A model generated the notes under the pieces. The model was not told the origin of the DNA and did no database searches. It saw only the letters and a program-made list of their open reading frames with translations. Positions 6,925-15,927 of a DNA stretch of 64,000 nt are shown here, piece by piece (position 1 is the first letter of the stretch; each line of letters begins with the position of its first letter). Both the position numbers and the translations under genes were made by a program. This DNA is from Pseudomonas izuensis (GTDB lineage: Bacteria > Pseudomonadota > Gammaproteobacteria > Pseudomonadales > Pseudomonadaceae): positions 124,001 through 188,000 of the forward strand of contig NZ_WTFT01000026.1 in NCBI RefSeq assembly GCF_009861505.1, in the 5' to 3' direction.

Positions 6925-8043
6925 ATGCGGAGCAAGGTGACAGGTGCGCAGCGTTGGGTCGTGAAAATCGGCAGCGCTTTGCTGACGGCGGACGGCAAAG
7001 GCCTGGATCGCGCGGCAATGGGTGTCTGGGTAGAGCAGATGGTGGCTCTGCATGAGGCGGGTGTCGAGCTGGTGCTGGTGTCCTCCGGGGCGGTAGCGGC
7101 CGGTATGAGCCGTCTGGGCTGGACTGTCCGACCCAGTGCAATGCACGAGCTCCAGGCCGCGGCTGCAATCGGTCAGATGGGCTTGGTGCAGGCCTGGGAG
7201 TCAAGCTTTGCCGAGCATGGCCGGCACACCGCGCAGATTCTGCTGACCCATGATGACCTGTCAGACCGCAAGCGCTACCTGAATGCCCGTAGCACCTTGC
7301 GCGCGTTGGTCGAGCTGAAGGTGATTCCGGTGATCAACGAGAATGACACCGTGGTCACCGACGAAATCCGTTTCGGCGATAACGATACCCTGGCGGCGCT
7401 GGTGGCTAACCTGGTCGAGGCTGATTTGCTGGTGATCCTGACGGATCGCGATGGCATGTTCGACGCCGATCCGCGCAACAATCCCGATGCTCAGTTGATT
7501 TACGAAGCGCGTGCCGATGATCCGGCGCTTGATGCGGTGGCGGGTGGTACCGGTGGTGCATTGGGGCGTGGTGGCATGCAGACGAAATTGCGCGCTGCGC
7601 GCCTGGCCGCGCGTTCCGGGGCGCATACGATCATCGTGGGTGGGCGCATTGAGCGTGTGCTGGATCGCCTCAAGGCGGGCGAGCGCATTGGCACCTTGCT
7701 CTCGCCTGAGCGCGGCATGCTGGCGGCGCGCAAGCAATGGTTGGCCGGGCACCTGCAAACCCGTGGCACGCTGGTACTGGATGCGGGAGCGGTGACGGCG
7801 TTGTCCCAGGGCAACAAGAGTTTGTTGCCGGTGGGTGTGAAATTGGTTCAGGGCAGCTTCCGCCGCGGCGAAATGGTGGTGTGCGTCGCGCCGGACGGTC
7901 GAGAGATTGCTCGTGGCCTGGCCAACTACAGTGCGCTTGAAGCGCAAAAAATCATCGGTCAGTCGTCTGATGCGATAGTCGGTTTGTTGGGTTATATGGC
8001 GGAGCCAGAGCTGGTTCATCGCGATAATCTGATTCTGGTCTGA
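6925..8043 (+). CDS. proB: Glutamate 5-kinase
   Basis: ProB phosphorylates glutamate in the first step of proline synthesis. The 372-residue product has an amino-acid kinase domain (about 1-255) with WVVKIGSALLT, SSGAVAAGMSRLGW, NENDTV and GTGGALGRGGMQTKLRAA, followed by a C-terminal PUA domain (about 275-372). I chose the ATG at 6925, giving MRSKVTGAQRW; an adjacent ATG at 6922 is equally possible, and the frame extends upstream into the obgE terminator region, which is not credible coding. The gene precedes creA by 12 bases. Confidence 0.94.
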   Translation: MRSKVTGAQRWVVKIGSALLTADGKGLDRAAMGVWVEQMVALHEAGVELVLVSSGAVAAGMSRLGWTVRPSAMHELQAAAAIGQMGLVQAWESSFAEHGRHTAQILLTHDDLSDRKRYLNARSTLRALVELKVIPVINENDTVVTDEIRFGDNDTLAALVANLVEADLLVILTDRDGMFDADPRNNPDAQLIYEARADDPALDAVAGGTGGALGRGGMQTKLRAARLAARSGAHTIIVGGRIERVLDRLKAGERIGTLLSPERGMLAARKQWLAGHLQTRGTLVLDAGAVTALSQGNKSLLPVGVKLVQGSFRRGEMVVCVAPDGREIARGLANYSALEAQKIIGQSSDAIVGLLGYMAEPELVHRDNLILV

Positions 8044-8055
8044 GGGAATACCTGA

Positions 8056-8520
8056 ATGCGTGTGGCAAAAGGATTGTTGGGGCTGCTGCTGGCGATGCCG
8101 CTGCTGGCTTCGGCCGAGGAAATTGGCCAGGTATCGACGGTGTTCAAGTTCGTCGGCCCGAACGACCGGATCGTTGTCGAGGCGTTTGATGATCCGAAGG
8201 TCGCAGGTGTGACCTGCTATCTGTCACGTGCCAAGACCGGTGGCGTGAAGGGTGGTTTGGGTCTGGCTGAAGACCGCGCCGAGGCTTCAATTGCCTGTCG
8301 CCAGGTCGGGCCGATCAGCTTCAAGGGTGAGCTCAAGGATGGCGAGGAGGTGTTCAAGGAGCGCACCTCGCTGGTATTCAAGACCATGCAGGTGGTGCGC
8401 TTTCTCGACAAGAAGCGCAATACGCTGGTTTATCTGGTCTACAGCGATCGCTTGATCGAAGGCGGTCCGCAGAATGCGGTGACGGCGATTCCGATTTTGC
8501 CGTGGGCGCCCGTCCAGTAA
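8056..8520 (+). CDS. creA: CreA family periplasmic protein
   Basis: The 154-residue product has a signal peptide (about 1-20, cleaved after ASA) followed by the CreA family core: IGQVSTVFKFVGPNDRIVVEAFDDPKV, GVTCYLSRAKTGG and a conserved Cys pair (about 55 and 81). The role of CreA is not known; the product should be periplasmic. It lies 12 bases after proB and is probably co-transcribed with it. A palindromic repeat and a bidirectional terminator follow. Confidence 0.9.
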   Translation: MRVAKGLLGLLLAMPLLASAEEIGQVSTVFKFVGPNDRIVVEAFDDPKVAGVTCYLSRAKTGGVKGGLGLAEDRAEASIACRQVGPISFKGELKDGEEVFKERTSLVFKTMQVVRFLDKKRNTLVYLVYSDRLIEGGPQNAVTAIPILPWAPVQ

Positions 8521-8538
8521 TAACGACGCAAAACCAAT

Positions 8539-8628
8539 TGTAGGAGTGAGCCTGCTCGCGATGGCGGTGTATCAGTCAGTTTTGATCTCGACTGGAACAC
8601 CATCATCGCGAGCTGGCTCACTCCTACA
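8539..8628. repeat. REP pair, GTAGGAGTGAGCC type
   Basis: TGTAGGAGTGAGCCTGCTCG faces CGAGCTGGCTCACTCCTACA across about 50 bases. The T replacing C in the arm is matched in both copies, which suggests compensatory change. It starts 19 bases past the creA stop. Confidence 0.85.
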
Positions 8629-8664
8629 TTTTTTTTGCGTCGCGTTCGCCATATCGCAGGCAAT

Positions 8665-8692
8665 AAAAAACCGACCCTGAGGTCGGTTTTTT
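8665..8692. terminator. Bidirectional terminator between creA and rpsT
   Basis: AAAAAACCGACC, loop CTGA and GGTCGGTTTTTT form a symmetric hairpin with A and T tracts, suited to end both the creA and the rpsT transcripts. Confidence 0.92.
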
Positions 8693-8706
8693 AATGAACG
8701 TGTCGC

Positions 8707-8985
8707 TTAGGCAGCAGCGGCAACGTTCAGGGCCTTGACGTGGCCATTCAGGCGGCTCTTATGACGAGCGGCCTTGTTCTTGTGGATGATGCCTTTATCG
8801 GCCATACGGTCGATAACTGGCACAGCCAGAACGTAAGCAGCTTGAGCTTTAGCAGCGTCTTTTGCGTCGATGGCCTTAACTACGTTCTTGATGTAGGTAC
8901 GGACCATGGAACGCAGGCTGGCGTTGTGGCTGCGACGCTTCTCAGCCTGTTTTGCACGTTTTTTGGCGGAAGGTGAGTTGGCCAC
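8707..8985 (-). CDS. rpsT: 30S ribosomal protein bS20
   Basis: The 92-residue basic protein MANSPSAKKRAKQAEKRR is a clear bS20, a 16S rRNA-binding protein. The start codon is GTG at 8985, preceded by a strong GAGGAG site; the E. coli gene also uses a non-ATG start. The gene faces creA and shares the bidirectional terminator. A near-perfect sigma-70 promoter lies 54 bases upstream. Confidence 0.97.
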   Translation of the reverse strand: MANSPSAKKRAKQAEKRRSHNASLRSMVRTYIKNVVKAIDAKDAAKAQAAYVLAVPVIDRMADKGIIHKNKAARHKSRLNGHVKALNVAAAA

Positions 8986-9038
8986 CGTCGAGCTCCTCGA
9001 AAGACTTTTTAGGAAATAGCAAACAAAATAGGCCGCGA

Positions 9039-9067
9039 ATCATGCCGATGAGTTGAAGTCTTGTCAA
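9039..9067 (-). promoter_or_regulatory. Sigma-70 promoter of rpsT
   Basis: On the minus strand, TTGACA (9062-9067), a 17-base spacer and CATGAT (9039-9044). The start site should lie near 9032, leaving a leader of about 47 bases. Confidence 0.8.
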
Positions 9068-9101
9068 GGGCGGAAGAAACGTTCCGCTAAGTGGTCGGCC
9101 C

Positions 9102-9238
9102 CGACCCCATGAAAACTACTGCGCTCGGCAATACAGCGTTGAAAGCAGGCTTGAAATGCTCATTGACGTTCGTCAACTCCGCTTTCTCGCCTGCTTTCGC
9201 CTTGTCTTGCCTTCGCTCGTCACGTTTTCATGAGGTCG
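9102..9238. repeat. Nested inverted-repeat element of about 137 bases
   Basis: Three nested arm pairs are visible: CGACCCCATGAAAAC with GTTTTCATGAGGTCG (14 of 15), GAAAGCAGGC with GCCTGCTTTC, and a central TTGACG/CGTCAA. The whole can fold as one long imperfect hairpin. It fills most of the 388-base gap between rpsT and murJ. I suspect a dispersed pseudomonad repeat family from memory of similar sequences, but no other copy is in this window. A 61-codon frame across it looks like chance. Confidence 0.6.
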
Positions 9239-9373
9239 TCTGCGCGGGATATTTCTTTCCGGCGTGTGACCTGTAAACTCGCGAGCTTTGGCTCTGTGCT
9301 GTTGCGGCGCGGAGTATCGCACAAGTAGGCGCGTAGTTCGCCTGCTGTTTATCGACAGGCACAAACTCTTTCA

Positions 9374-10912
9374 ATGAATCTGCTCAAATCGTTGGCCGCC
9401 GTCAGCTCTATCACAATGCTTTCCCGGATTCTGGGATTCGTTCGTGACACCCTCATTGCGCGCACATTCGGTGCGGGAATGGCGACCGACGCCTTCTTTA
9501 TCGCCTTTAAACTGCCCAACCTGTTGCGACGCATCTTTGCCGAAGGGGCGTTTTCCCAGGCATTCGTGCCGATTCTTGCCGAGTACAAAACCCAGCAGGG
9601 TGAAGAAGCTACAAAAACGTTTATTGCCTACGTTTCGGGTCTGTTGACGCTGGTGCTGGCGCTAGTCACGACGTTGGGCATGATAGCCGCGCCATGGGTC
9701 ATTTGGGTGACTGCACCGGGTTTCGTCGATTCTCCGGAGAAGTTCGAGCTGACCGCCAGCCTGTTGCGGGTGACCTTTCCCTATATTTTGTTGATTTCCC
9801 TGTCTTCATTGGCTGGCGCGATCCTTAACACGTGGAACCGCTTTTCGGTACCAGCCTTCGTGCCAACGCTGCTTAACGTCAGCATGATCGTCTTCGCGGT
9901 GTTCCTGACGCCGTATTTCCATCCGCCGGTAATGGCGCTGGGCTGGGCGGTACTGGTCGGCGGGCTGGCGCAGTTGCTCTATCAGCTGCCCCACCTGAAA
10001 AAGATCGGCATGCTGGTGCTGCCGCGCCTGAACCTGCGCGACAGTGGCGTGTGGCGAGTGATGAAACAGATGCTGCCAGCGATTCTCGGGGTATCGGTCA
10101 GTCAGATTTCGCTGATCATCAATACCATCTTCGCCTCGTTCCTGGTGGCCGGCTCCGTATCCTGGATGTACTACGCCGACCGCTTGATGGAGTTACCGTC
10201 CGGCGTACTGGGCGTGGCGTTGGGAACGATCCTGCTGCCGACCCTGGCCAAGACTTACGCCAATAAGGATCGCCTCGAATATTCGCGCATCCTCGACTGG
10301 GGCCTGCGCCTGTGCTTCATGCTGGTATTGCCTTGCTCCCTGGCATTGGGGATTTTGGCCGAGCCGCTGACGGTTTCACTGTTCCAGTACGGTCAATTCA
10401 ATGCATTTGATGCCGCCATGACCCAGCGAGCGCTGATCGCCTATTCGGTCGGTCTGCTCGGGATTATTGTGATTAAAGTGCTAGCTCCGGGCTTTTATGC
10501 GCAACAGAACATCCGTACGCCGGTAAAAATTGCGATTTTTACCCTGATCGTCACGCAGTTGTTCAACTTGGTGCTGATCGGTCCGCTGGCTCACGCCGGC
10601 CTGGCGCTTGCCATCAGTGCCGGGGCCTGTCTGAATGCCGGGCTGCTCTTTTATCAGTTGCGCAAGCAGCAGATGTACCAGCCACAGCCGGGTTGGGCGA
10701 AGTTCGGCTTCAAGCTGGTGGTCGCGGTTTCTGTGATGTCTGGCGTGCTGCTGGCCGGGATGCACTTTATGCCAGCCTGGGGTGAGGGGCAGATGCTTGA
10801 GCGCTTCCTGCGCCTGGGCGCCCTGGTGATTGCGGGTGTGGTGGCCTATTTCGGCATGTTAGTGTTGATGGGTTTCCGTTTGCGCGATTTCAATCGCAAA
10901 GCGCTGGGCTAA
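9374..10912 (+). CDS. murJ: Lipid II flippase MurJ (MviN)
   Basis: The 512-residue polytopic protein starts MNLLKSLAAVSSITMLSRILGFVRDTLIARTFG, the classical MurJ/MviN beginning, with about 14 hydrophobic helices. MurJ moves lipid II across the inner membrane for peptidoglycan synthesis. The arginines SRILGFVRD (about residues 18-25) and LLRR near 52 match conserved positions of the central cavity. It is followed after 129 bases by ribF, as in other pseudomonads. Confidence 0.95.
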   Translation: MNLLKSLAAVSSITMLSRILGFVRDTLIARTFGAGMATDAFFIAFKLPNLLRRIFAEGAFSQAFVPILAEYKTQQGEEATKTFIAYVSGLLTLVLALVTTLGMIAAPWVIWVTAPGFVDSPEKFELTASLLRVTFPYILLISLSSLAGAILNTWNRFSVPAFVPTLLNVSMIVFAVFLTPYFHPPVMALGWAVLVGGLAQLLYQLPHLKKIGMLVLPRLNLRDSGVWRVMKQMLPAILGVSVSQISLIINTIFASFLVAGSVSWMYYADRLMELPSGVLGVALGTILLPTLAKTYANKDRLEYSRILDWGLRLCFMLVLPCSLALGILAEPLTVSLFQYGQFNAFDAAMTQRALIAYSVGLLGIIVIKVLAPGFYAQQNIRTPVKIAIFTLIVTQLFNLVLIGPLAHAGLALAISAGACLNAGLLFYQLRKQQMYQPQPGWAKFGFKLVVAVSVMSGVLLAGMHFMPAWGEGQMLERFLRLGALVIAGVVAYFGMLVLMGFRLRDFNRKALG

Positions 10913-11007
10913 GGGAAAAACTTCGAAAAACATGGGCGGGCCGGCATTTTTGTCGGCTCGATGACTTTGGAATACGGTGTTGCCTGTCGTCGGCCGCCGG
11001 GTGTGGT

Positions 11008-11013
11008 TATAAT
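11008..11013 (+). promoter_or_regulatory. Possible -10 box for ribF-ileS-lspA-fkpB
   Basis: A perfect TATAAT stands 29 bases before the ribF ATG. Upstream, CTGTCG or TTGCCT could act as weak -35 boxes, but neither has an ideal spacing. Confidence 0.45.
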
Positions 11014-11041
11014 CGACCACTTTATGAGCAAGAAGCGCGTT

Positions 11042-11980
11042 ATGCAGCTGGTTCGAGGCCTCCACAATCTGCGCCCCCAGCATCGGGGCTGTGTCGCCAC
11101 TATTGGCAACTTTGACGGTGTACACCGTGGCCACCAGGCTATCCTGGCGCGGTTGCGTGAGCGTGCGCTCGAGTTGGGCGTTCCCAGCTGCGTGGTGATT
11201 TTCGAGCCGCAGCCGCGGGAGTTCTTCGCTCCGGACACGGCGCCGGCGCGTCTGGCCCGTCTGCGGGATAAACTGCAATTGCTGGCCGCCGAAGGTGTCG
11301 ACAGGGTCCTGTGCCTGGCGTTCAATCAACGTCTGAGCAAACTCAGCGCCAAGGCGTTCGTCGATACCATCCTGGTGGACGGCCTCGGCGTACAGCATCT
11401 TGAAGTCGGCGACGACTTCCGCTTCGGCTGTGACCGGGTAGGGGATTTCGATTTCCTGCAACAGGCCGGCGTCGTGCAGGGTTTTACCGTCGAAGCGGCG
11501 CAGACCGTCGAGCTCGACGGGATTCGCGTCAGCAGCACCCAGGTGCGTAATGCGCTGGCGGCTGCCGACTTTACCCTCGCCGAACGCCTGCTCGGCCGCC
11601 CGTACCGGATTGCCGGTCGCGTGCTGCACGGCCAGAAGCTCGCGCGGCAGCTGGGTACGCCCACCGCCAACATACAACTCAAGCGCCGTCGCGTGCCGTT
11701 CACCGGGGTCTACCTGGTCAACGTCGAGATCGACGGCAAGACCTGGCCCGGCGTCGCCAACATCGGCGTACGGCCTACGGTCCAAGGTGATGGCAAAGCC
11801 CACCTGGAAGTGCATCTTTTAGATTTTGCCGGCGATTTGTACGACCGGCGTTTAACGGTGGTTTTCCACCACAAGCTGCGTGAAGAGCAGCGTTTCGCCT
11901 CTCTGGAGGCGTTGAAAACGGCGATCAACGCGGATGTCGCCGCCGCCCGTGCACTAGCCGCACCTAGCGCCCATCGCTAA
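11042..11980 (+). CDS. ribF: Bifunctional riboflavin kinase / FAD synthetase
   Basis: RibF makes FMN from riboflavin and then FAD. The 312-residue protein has an N-terminal nucleotidyl transferase domain (about 1-180) with GNFDGVHRGHQAIL and the ISSTQVR segment, and a C-terminal flavokinase domain (about 185-305) with GTPTANI. I chose the ATG at 11042 (MQLVRGLHNL), which fits the family length; two upstream in-frame ATGs lie over the -10 region. It is the first gene of a compact run into ileS, 13 bases downstream. Confidence 0.94.
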   Translation: MQLVRGLHNLRPQHRGCVATIGNFDGVHRGHQAILARLRERALELGVPSCVVIFEPQPREFFAPDTAPARLARLRDKLQLLAAEGVDRVLCLAFNQRLSKLSAKAFVDTILVDGLGVQHLEVGDDFRFGCDRVGDFDFLQQAGVVQGFTVEAAQTVELDGIRVSSTQVRNALAAADFTLAERLLGRPYRIAGRVLHGQKLARQLGTPTANIQLKRRRVPFTGVYLVNVEIDGKTWPGVANIGVRPTVQGDGKAHLEVHLLDFAGDLYDRRLTVVFHHKLREEQRFASLEALKTAINADVAAARALAAPSAHR

Positions 11981-11993
11981 TGAAGAGCCTTAA

Positions 11994-14825
11994 ATGACCG
12001 ACTATAAAGCCACGCTAAACCTTCCGGACACCGCCTTCCCAATGAAGGCCGGCCTGCCTCAGCGCGAACCGCAGATTCTGCAGCGCTGGGACAGCATTGG
12101 CCTGTACGGAAAGTTGCGCGAGATTGGCAAGGATCGTCCGAAGTTCGTCCTGCACGACGGTCCTCCGTACGCCAACGGCACGATTCACATCGGTCATGCA
12201 CTGAACAAGATTCTCAAGGACATGATCATCCGCTCGAAGACCCTGTCGGGCTTCGACGCACCTTATGTTCCGGGCTGGGATTGCCACGGCCTGCCGATCG
12301 AGCACAAGGTCGAAGTGACCCACGGCAAAAACCTGGGCGCGGACAAGACCCGCGAACTGTGCCGCGCCTACGCCACCGAGCAGATCGAAGGCCAGAAATC
12401 CGAATTCATCCGTCTGGGCGTGTTGGGCGACTTCGCCAACCCGTACAAGACCATGGACTTCAAGAACGAGGCCGGTGAAATCCGTGCCCTGGCGGAAATC
12501 GTCAAGGGCGGTTTCGTGTTCAAGGGCCTCAAACCCGTGAACTGGTGCTTCGACTGCGGTTCGGCCCTGGCTGAAGCGGAAGTCGAGTACGAGAACAAGA
12601 AGTCCTCGACCATCGACGTGGCGTTCCCGATTGCCGATGAAGCCAAACTGGCGGCTGCATTTGGCCTGCCATCGCTGGCCAAGCCTGCTTCGATCGTGAT
12701 CTGGACCACCACCCCGTGGACCATTCCGGCCAACCAGGCGCTGAACGTTCACCCGGAATTCAACTACGCCCTGGTCGACGTCGGCGACAAACTGCTGGTG
12801 CTGGCCGAGGAGCTGGTCGAGTCGTGCCTGTCCCGTTACAGCCTGCAAGGCTCGGTCATCGCGACCGCCACCGGTAAAGCACTGGAACTGATCAACTTCC
12901 GCCACCCGTTCTACGACCGTCTGTCGCCGGTTTATCTGGCCGACTACGTCGAACTGGGTGCCGGCACCGGTGTGGTTCACTCCTCGCCAGCCTACGGCGT
13001 AGACGACTTCGTGACCTGCAAGAAGTACGGCATGGTCAATGACGACATCCTCAATCCGGTTCAAAGCAATGGCGTCTACGTGCCCTCGCTGGAGTTCTTC
13101 GGCGGCCAGTTCATCTGGAAGGCCAACCCGGCTATCGTCGACAAGCTGACCGAAGTCGGTGCTCTGCTGCACACCACCGTCATCGAACACAGCTACATGC
13201 ACTGCTGGCGCCACAAGACCCCGCTGATCTACCGCGCCACCGCGCAGTGGTTCATCGGCATGGACAAGCAGCCGACCACAGGCGACACCCTGCGCCAGCG
13301 TTCGCTCAAAGCCATTGAAGACACCAAATTCGTTCCGGCCTGGGGCCAGGCGCGCCTGCACTCGATGATCGCCAACCGTCCGGACTGGTGCATCTCCCGT
13401 CAGCGCAACTGGGGCGTGCCGATCCCGTTCTTCCTGAACAAGGAAAGCGGCGAGCTGCACCCGCGTACCGTCGAACTGATGGAAGAAGTCGCCAAGCGCG
13501 TCGAAGTCGAAGGCATCGAAGCCTGGTTCAAGCTGGACGCCGCTGAGCTGCTGGGCGATGAAGCGCCGCAGTACGACAAGATCAGCGATACGCTGGACGT
13601 ATGGTTCGACTCGGGCACCACGCACTGGCACGTTCTGCGCGGTTCACACCCGATGGGTCACGAGTCCGGCCCCCGTGCCGACCTGTACCTGGAAGGTTCG
13701 GACCAGCACCGTGGCTGGTTCCACTCGTCCCTGCTGACCGGTTGCGCCATCGACAACCACGCGCCGTACCGTGAGCTGCTGACCCACGGTTTTACCGTCG
13801 ACGAGTCCGGCCGCAAGATGTCCAAGTCGTTGGGCAACGTGATTGCGCCGCAAAAGGTCAACGACACCCTGGGCGCCGATATCATGCGTCTGTGGGTCGC
13901 TTCGACTGACTATTCGGGCGAAATGGCGGTTTCCGAGCAGATCCTGCAACGCAGTGCGGACGCCTACCGGCGTATCCGTAACACGGCGCGCTTCCTGCTT
14001 TCGAACCTGACCGGCTTCAACCCGGCCACCGACCTGCTGCCGGCCGAAGAAATGCTCGCGCTGGACCGTTGGGCCGTGGACCGCACCCTGCTGCTGCAAC
14101 GCGAATTGCAAGAGCACTACGGCGAATACCGCTTCTGGAACGTCTACTCCAAGATCCACAACTTCTGCGTGCAGGAGCTGGGCGGTTTCTACCTGGACAT
14201 CATCAAGGACCGTCAGTACACCACTGGCGCTGACAGCAAGGCCCGTCGTTCGTGCCAGACCGCGTTGTTCCACATCTCCGAAGCATTGGTTCGCTGGATT
14301 GCTCCGATCCTGGCGTTCACCGCCGACGAACTGTGGCAATACCTGCCGGGCGAGCGCAACGAGTCGGTCATGCTCAACACCTGGTACGAAGGCCTGAGCG
14401 AGCTGCCGGAAGGCTTCGAGCTGGATCGTGCTTACTGGGACCGGATCATGGCGGTCAAGGTGGCGGTCAACAAGGAAATGGAAATCCAGCGCGCGGCCAA
14501 GGCCGTCGGTGGCAATCTGCAGGCCGAAGTGACGCTGTTCGCCGAAGACGCGCTGAGCGCCGACCTGGCCAAGCTGAGCAACGAACTGCGCTTCGTCCTG
14601 ATCACGTCCACCGCCAGTGTTGCACCGTTTGTGCAGGCACCGGCCGACGCCGTGGTCACCGAAGTCAGCGGCCTGAAGCTGAAGATCGTCAAATCGGCCC
14701 ACGCCAAGTGCGCCCGTTGCTGGCACTGCCGTGAAGACGTCGGCGTGAACCCGGAGCATCCGGAAATTTGCGGTCGTTGCGTCGACAACATCAGCGGCGC
14801 CGGCGAGGTTCGCCACTATGCCTAA
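11994..14825 (+). CDS. ileS: Isoleucyl-tRNA synthetase
   Basis: The 943-residue class I synthetase has the HIGH-type motif in PYANGTIHIGHALNK (about 58-72), the editing domain with WTTTPWTIPAN, and KMSKS in GRKMSKSLGN (about 600-610). The C-terminus carries four Cys in CARCWHC and CGRC, a zinc-binding tail. It charges tRNA-Ile. It overlaps lspA by eight bases, so the two are likely translated in a coupled way. Confidence 0.97.
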   Translation: MTDYKATLNLPDTAFPMKAGLPQREPQILQRWDSIGLYGKLREIGKDRPKFVLHDGPPYANGTIHIGHALNKILKDMIIRSKTLSGFDAPYVPGWDCHGLPIEHKVEVTHGKNLGADKTRELCRAYATEQIEGQKSEFIRLGVLGDFANPYKTMDFKNEAGEIRALAEIVKGGFVFKGLKPVNWCFDCGSALAEAEVEYENKKSSTIDVAFPIADEAKLAAAFGLPSLAKPASIVIWTTTPWTIPANQALNVHPEFNYALVDVGDKLLVLAEELVESCLSRYSLQGSVIATATGKALELINFRHPFYDRLSPVYLADYVELGAGTGVVHSSPAYGVDDFVTCKKYGMVNDDILNPVQSNGVYVPSLEFFGGQFIWKANPAIVDKLTEVGALLHTTVIEHSYMHCWRHKTPLIYRATAQWFIGMDKQPTTGDTLRQRSLKAIEDTKFVPAWGQARLHSMIANRPDWCISRQRNWGVPIPFFLNKESGELHPRTVELMEEVAKRVEVEGIEAWFKLDAAELLGDEAPQYDKISDTLDVWFDSGTTHWHVLRGSHPMGHESGPRADLYLEGSDQHRGWFHSSLLTGCAIDNHAPYRELLTHGFTVDESGRKMSKSLGNVIAPQKVNDTLGADIMRLWVASTDYSGEMAVSEQILQRSADAYRRIRNTARFLLSNLTGFNPATDLLPAEEMLALDRWAVDRTLLLQRELQEHYGEYRFWNVYSKIHNFCVQELGGFYLDIIKDRQYTTGADSKARRSCQTALFHISEALVRWIAPILAFTADELWQYLPGERNESVMLNTWYEGLSELPEGFELDRAYWDRIMAVKVAVNKEMEIQRAAKAVGGNLQAEVTLFAEDALSADLAKLSNELRFVLITSTASVAPFVQAPADAVVTEVSGLKLKIVKSAHAKCARCWHCREDVGVNPEHPEICGRCVDNISGAGEVRHYA

Positions 14826-15330
14826 TGCCGTTGGCCGTTTCGGACGGCTGGGCTGGCTCTGGTTGAGTTTGCTGGTCCTGGTCATCGACCAGGCCAGCAA
14901 GTTCTACTTCGAAGGCAAGCTAGCGATGTACCAGCAAATTGTGGTGATCCCCGATTACTTCAGCTGGACCCTGGCCTACAACACTGGTGCGGCATTCAGC
15001 TTCCTGGCCGATAGCTCAGGCTGGCAGCGCTGGTTGTTTGCCTTGATCGCGGTCGTGGTCAGTGCGGTGCTGGTGGTGTGGCTCAAGCGCCTGGGGCGCA
15101 ACGATACCTGGCTGGCAGTCGCCCTGGCACTGGTGCTGGGTGGCGCGCTGGGCAATCTGTATGACCGCATTGCCTTGGGCCATGTGATCGATTTTATTCT
15201 GGTGCACTGGCAGAACCGCTGGTACTTCCCGGCGTTCAACTTTGCCGACAGTGCTATCACTGTAGGCGCAGTCATGCTGGCACTGGACATGTTCAAAAGT
15301 AAAAAGACCGGAGAAGCCGTTCATGACTGA
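14818..15330 (+). CDS. lspA: Lipoprotein signal peptidase (signal peptidase II)
   Basis: The 170-residue protein has four membrane helices and the conserved motifs VIDQASKF, NLYDRI and FNFADS, the latter two carrying the catalytic aspartates. It cleaves signal peptides from prolipoproteins after lipid attachment, in the inner membrane. Overlaps at both ends with ileS and fkpB show a tight operon. Lipoproteins in this window such as BamD would be its substrates. Confidence 0.96.
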   Translation: MPNAVGRFGRLGWLWLSLLVLVIDQASKFYFEGKLAMYQQIVVIPDYFSWTLAYNTGAAFSFLADSSGWQRWLFALIAVVVSAVLVVWLKRLGRNDTWLAVALALVLGGALGNLYDRIALGHVIDFILVHWQNRWYFPAFNFADSAITVGAVMLALDMFKSKKTGEAVHD

Positions 15331-15775
15331 ACAGGTATTGGCTGAACAACGCATCGGCCAGAACACGGAAGTCACCTTGCATTTCGCATTGCGCCTGGAG
15401 AACGGCGACACGGTGGACAGCACCTTCGACAAAGCCCCGGCGACCTTCAAGGTCGGTGACGGCAACCTGTTGCCAGGTTTCGAAGCAGCGCTGTTCGGTT
15501 TCAAGGCGGGTGACAAGCGTACGCTGAGCATCGAGCCGGAAAACGCTTTCGGCCAGCCGAATCCGCAAAACGTGCAGATCATCCCGCGCTCGCAGTTCCA
15601 GAACATGGACCTGTCGCCCGGTTTGCTGGTGATCTTCAACGATGCGGCCAATACTGAATTGCCGGGCGTGGTGAAAGAATTCGATGATGCGCAAGTGACC
15701 ATCGACTTCAACCACCCGCTGGCTGGCAAGACACTGACCTTTGACGTGGAAATCATCTCCGTCAAAGCGTTGTAA
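15323..15775 (+). CDS. fkpB: FKBP-type peptidyl-prolyl isomerase FkpB (SlpA)
   Basis: The 150-residue protein is a SlpA-type FKBP with an inserted IF/chaperone flap: the FKBP core (ALRLENGDTVDSTFDKAP, GNLLPGFEAALFGFKAGDKRTL) is interrupted by the segment following NAFGQPNPQNVQ and resumes with NHPLAGKTLTFDVEIISV. It assists folding in the cytoplasm. It overlaps lspA by eight bases and lies before ispH, as in E. coli and other gammaproteobacteria. Confidence 0.93.
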   Translation: MTEQVLAEQRIGQNTEVTLHFALRLENGDTVDSTFDKAPATFKVGDGNLLPGFEAALFGFKAGDKRTLSIEPENAFGQPNPQNVQIIPRSQFQNMDLSPGLLVIFNDAANTELPGVVKEFDDAQVTIDFNHPLAGKTLTFDVEIISVKAL

Positions 15776-15794
15776 ATGACCTCATAGGGTCATC

Positions 15795-15885
15795 TGTAGG
15801 AGCAAAGCTTGCTCGCGATAGCGTCATTTCAGTCAATATCACCGTTGACTGATCCACCGCTATCGCGAGCAAGCTTTGCTCCTAC
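15795..15885. repeat. REP pair, GTAGGAGCAAAGCTTGC type
   Basis: TGTAGGAGCAAAGCTTGCTC and its inverse end ...GCTTTGCTCCTAC enclose about 53 bases, 20 bases past the fkpB stop. It separates fkpB from ispH. Confidence 0.86.
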
Positions 15886-15927
15886 GGGTTTACGATCAAT
15901 TTTCGCGCGCAAGACACGAGGCTCAGC

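Noticed and set aside
9091..9276. 61-codon frame across the nested hairpin element
   Set aside because: Its codons follow the arms of the inverted repeat; no ribosome-binding site and no protein-like pattern.
12015..13631. 538-codon open frame antisense to ileS
   Set aside because: Shadow of ileS; the true gene on the plus strand has all catalytic motifs.
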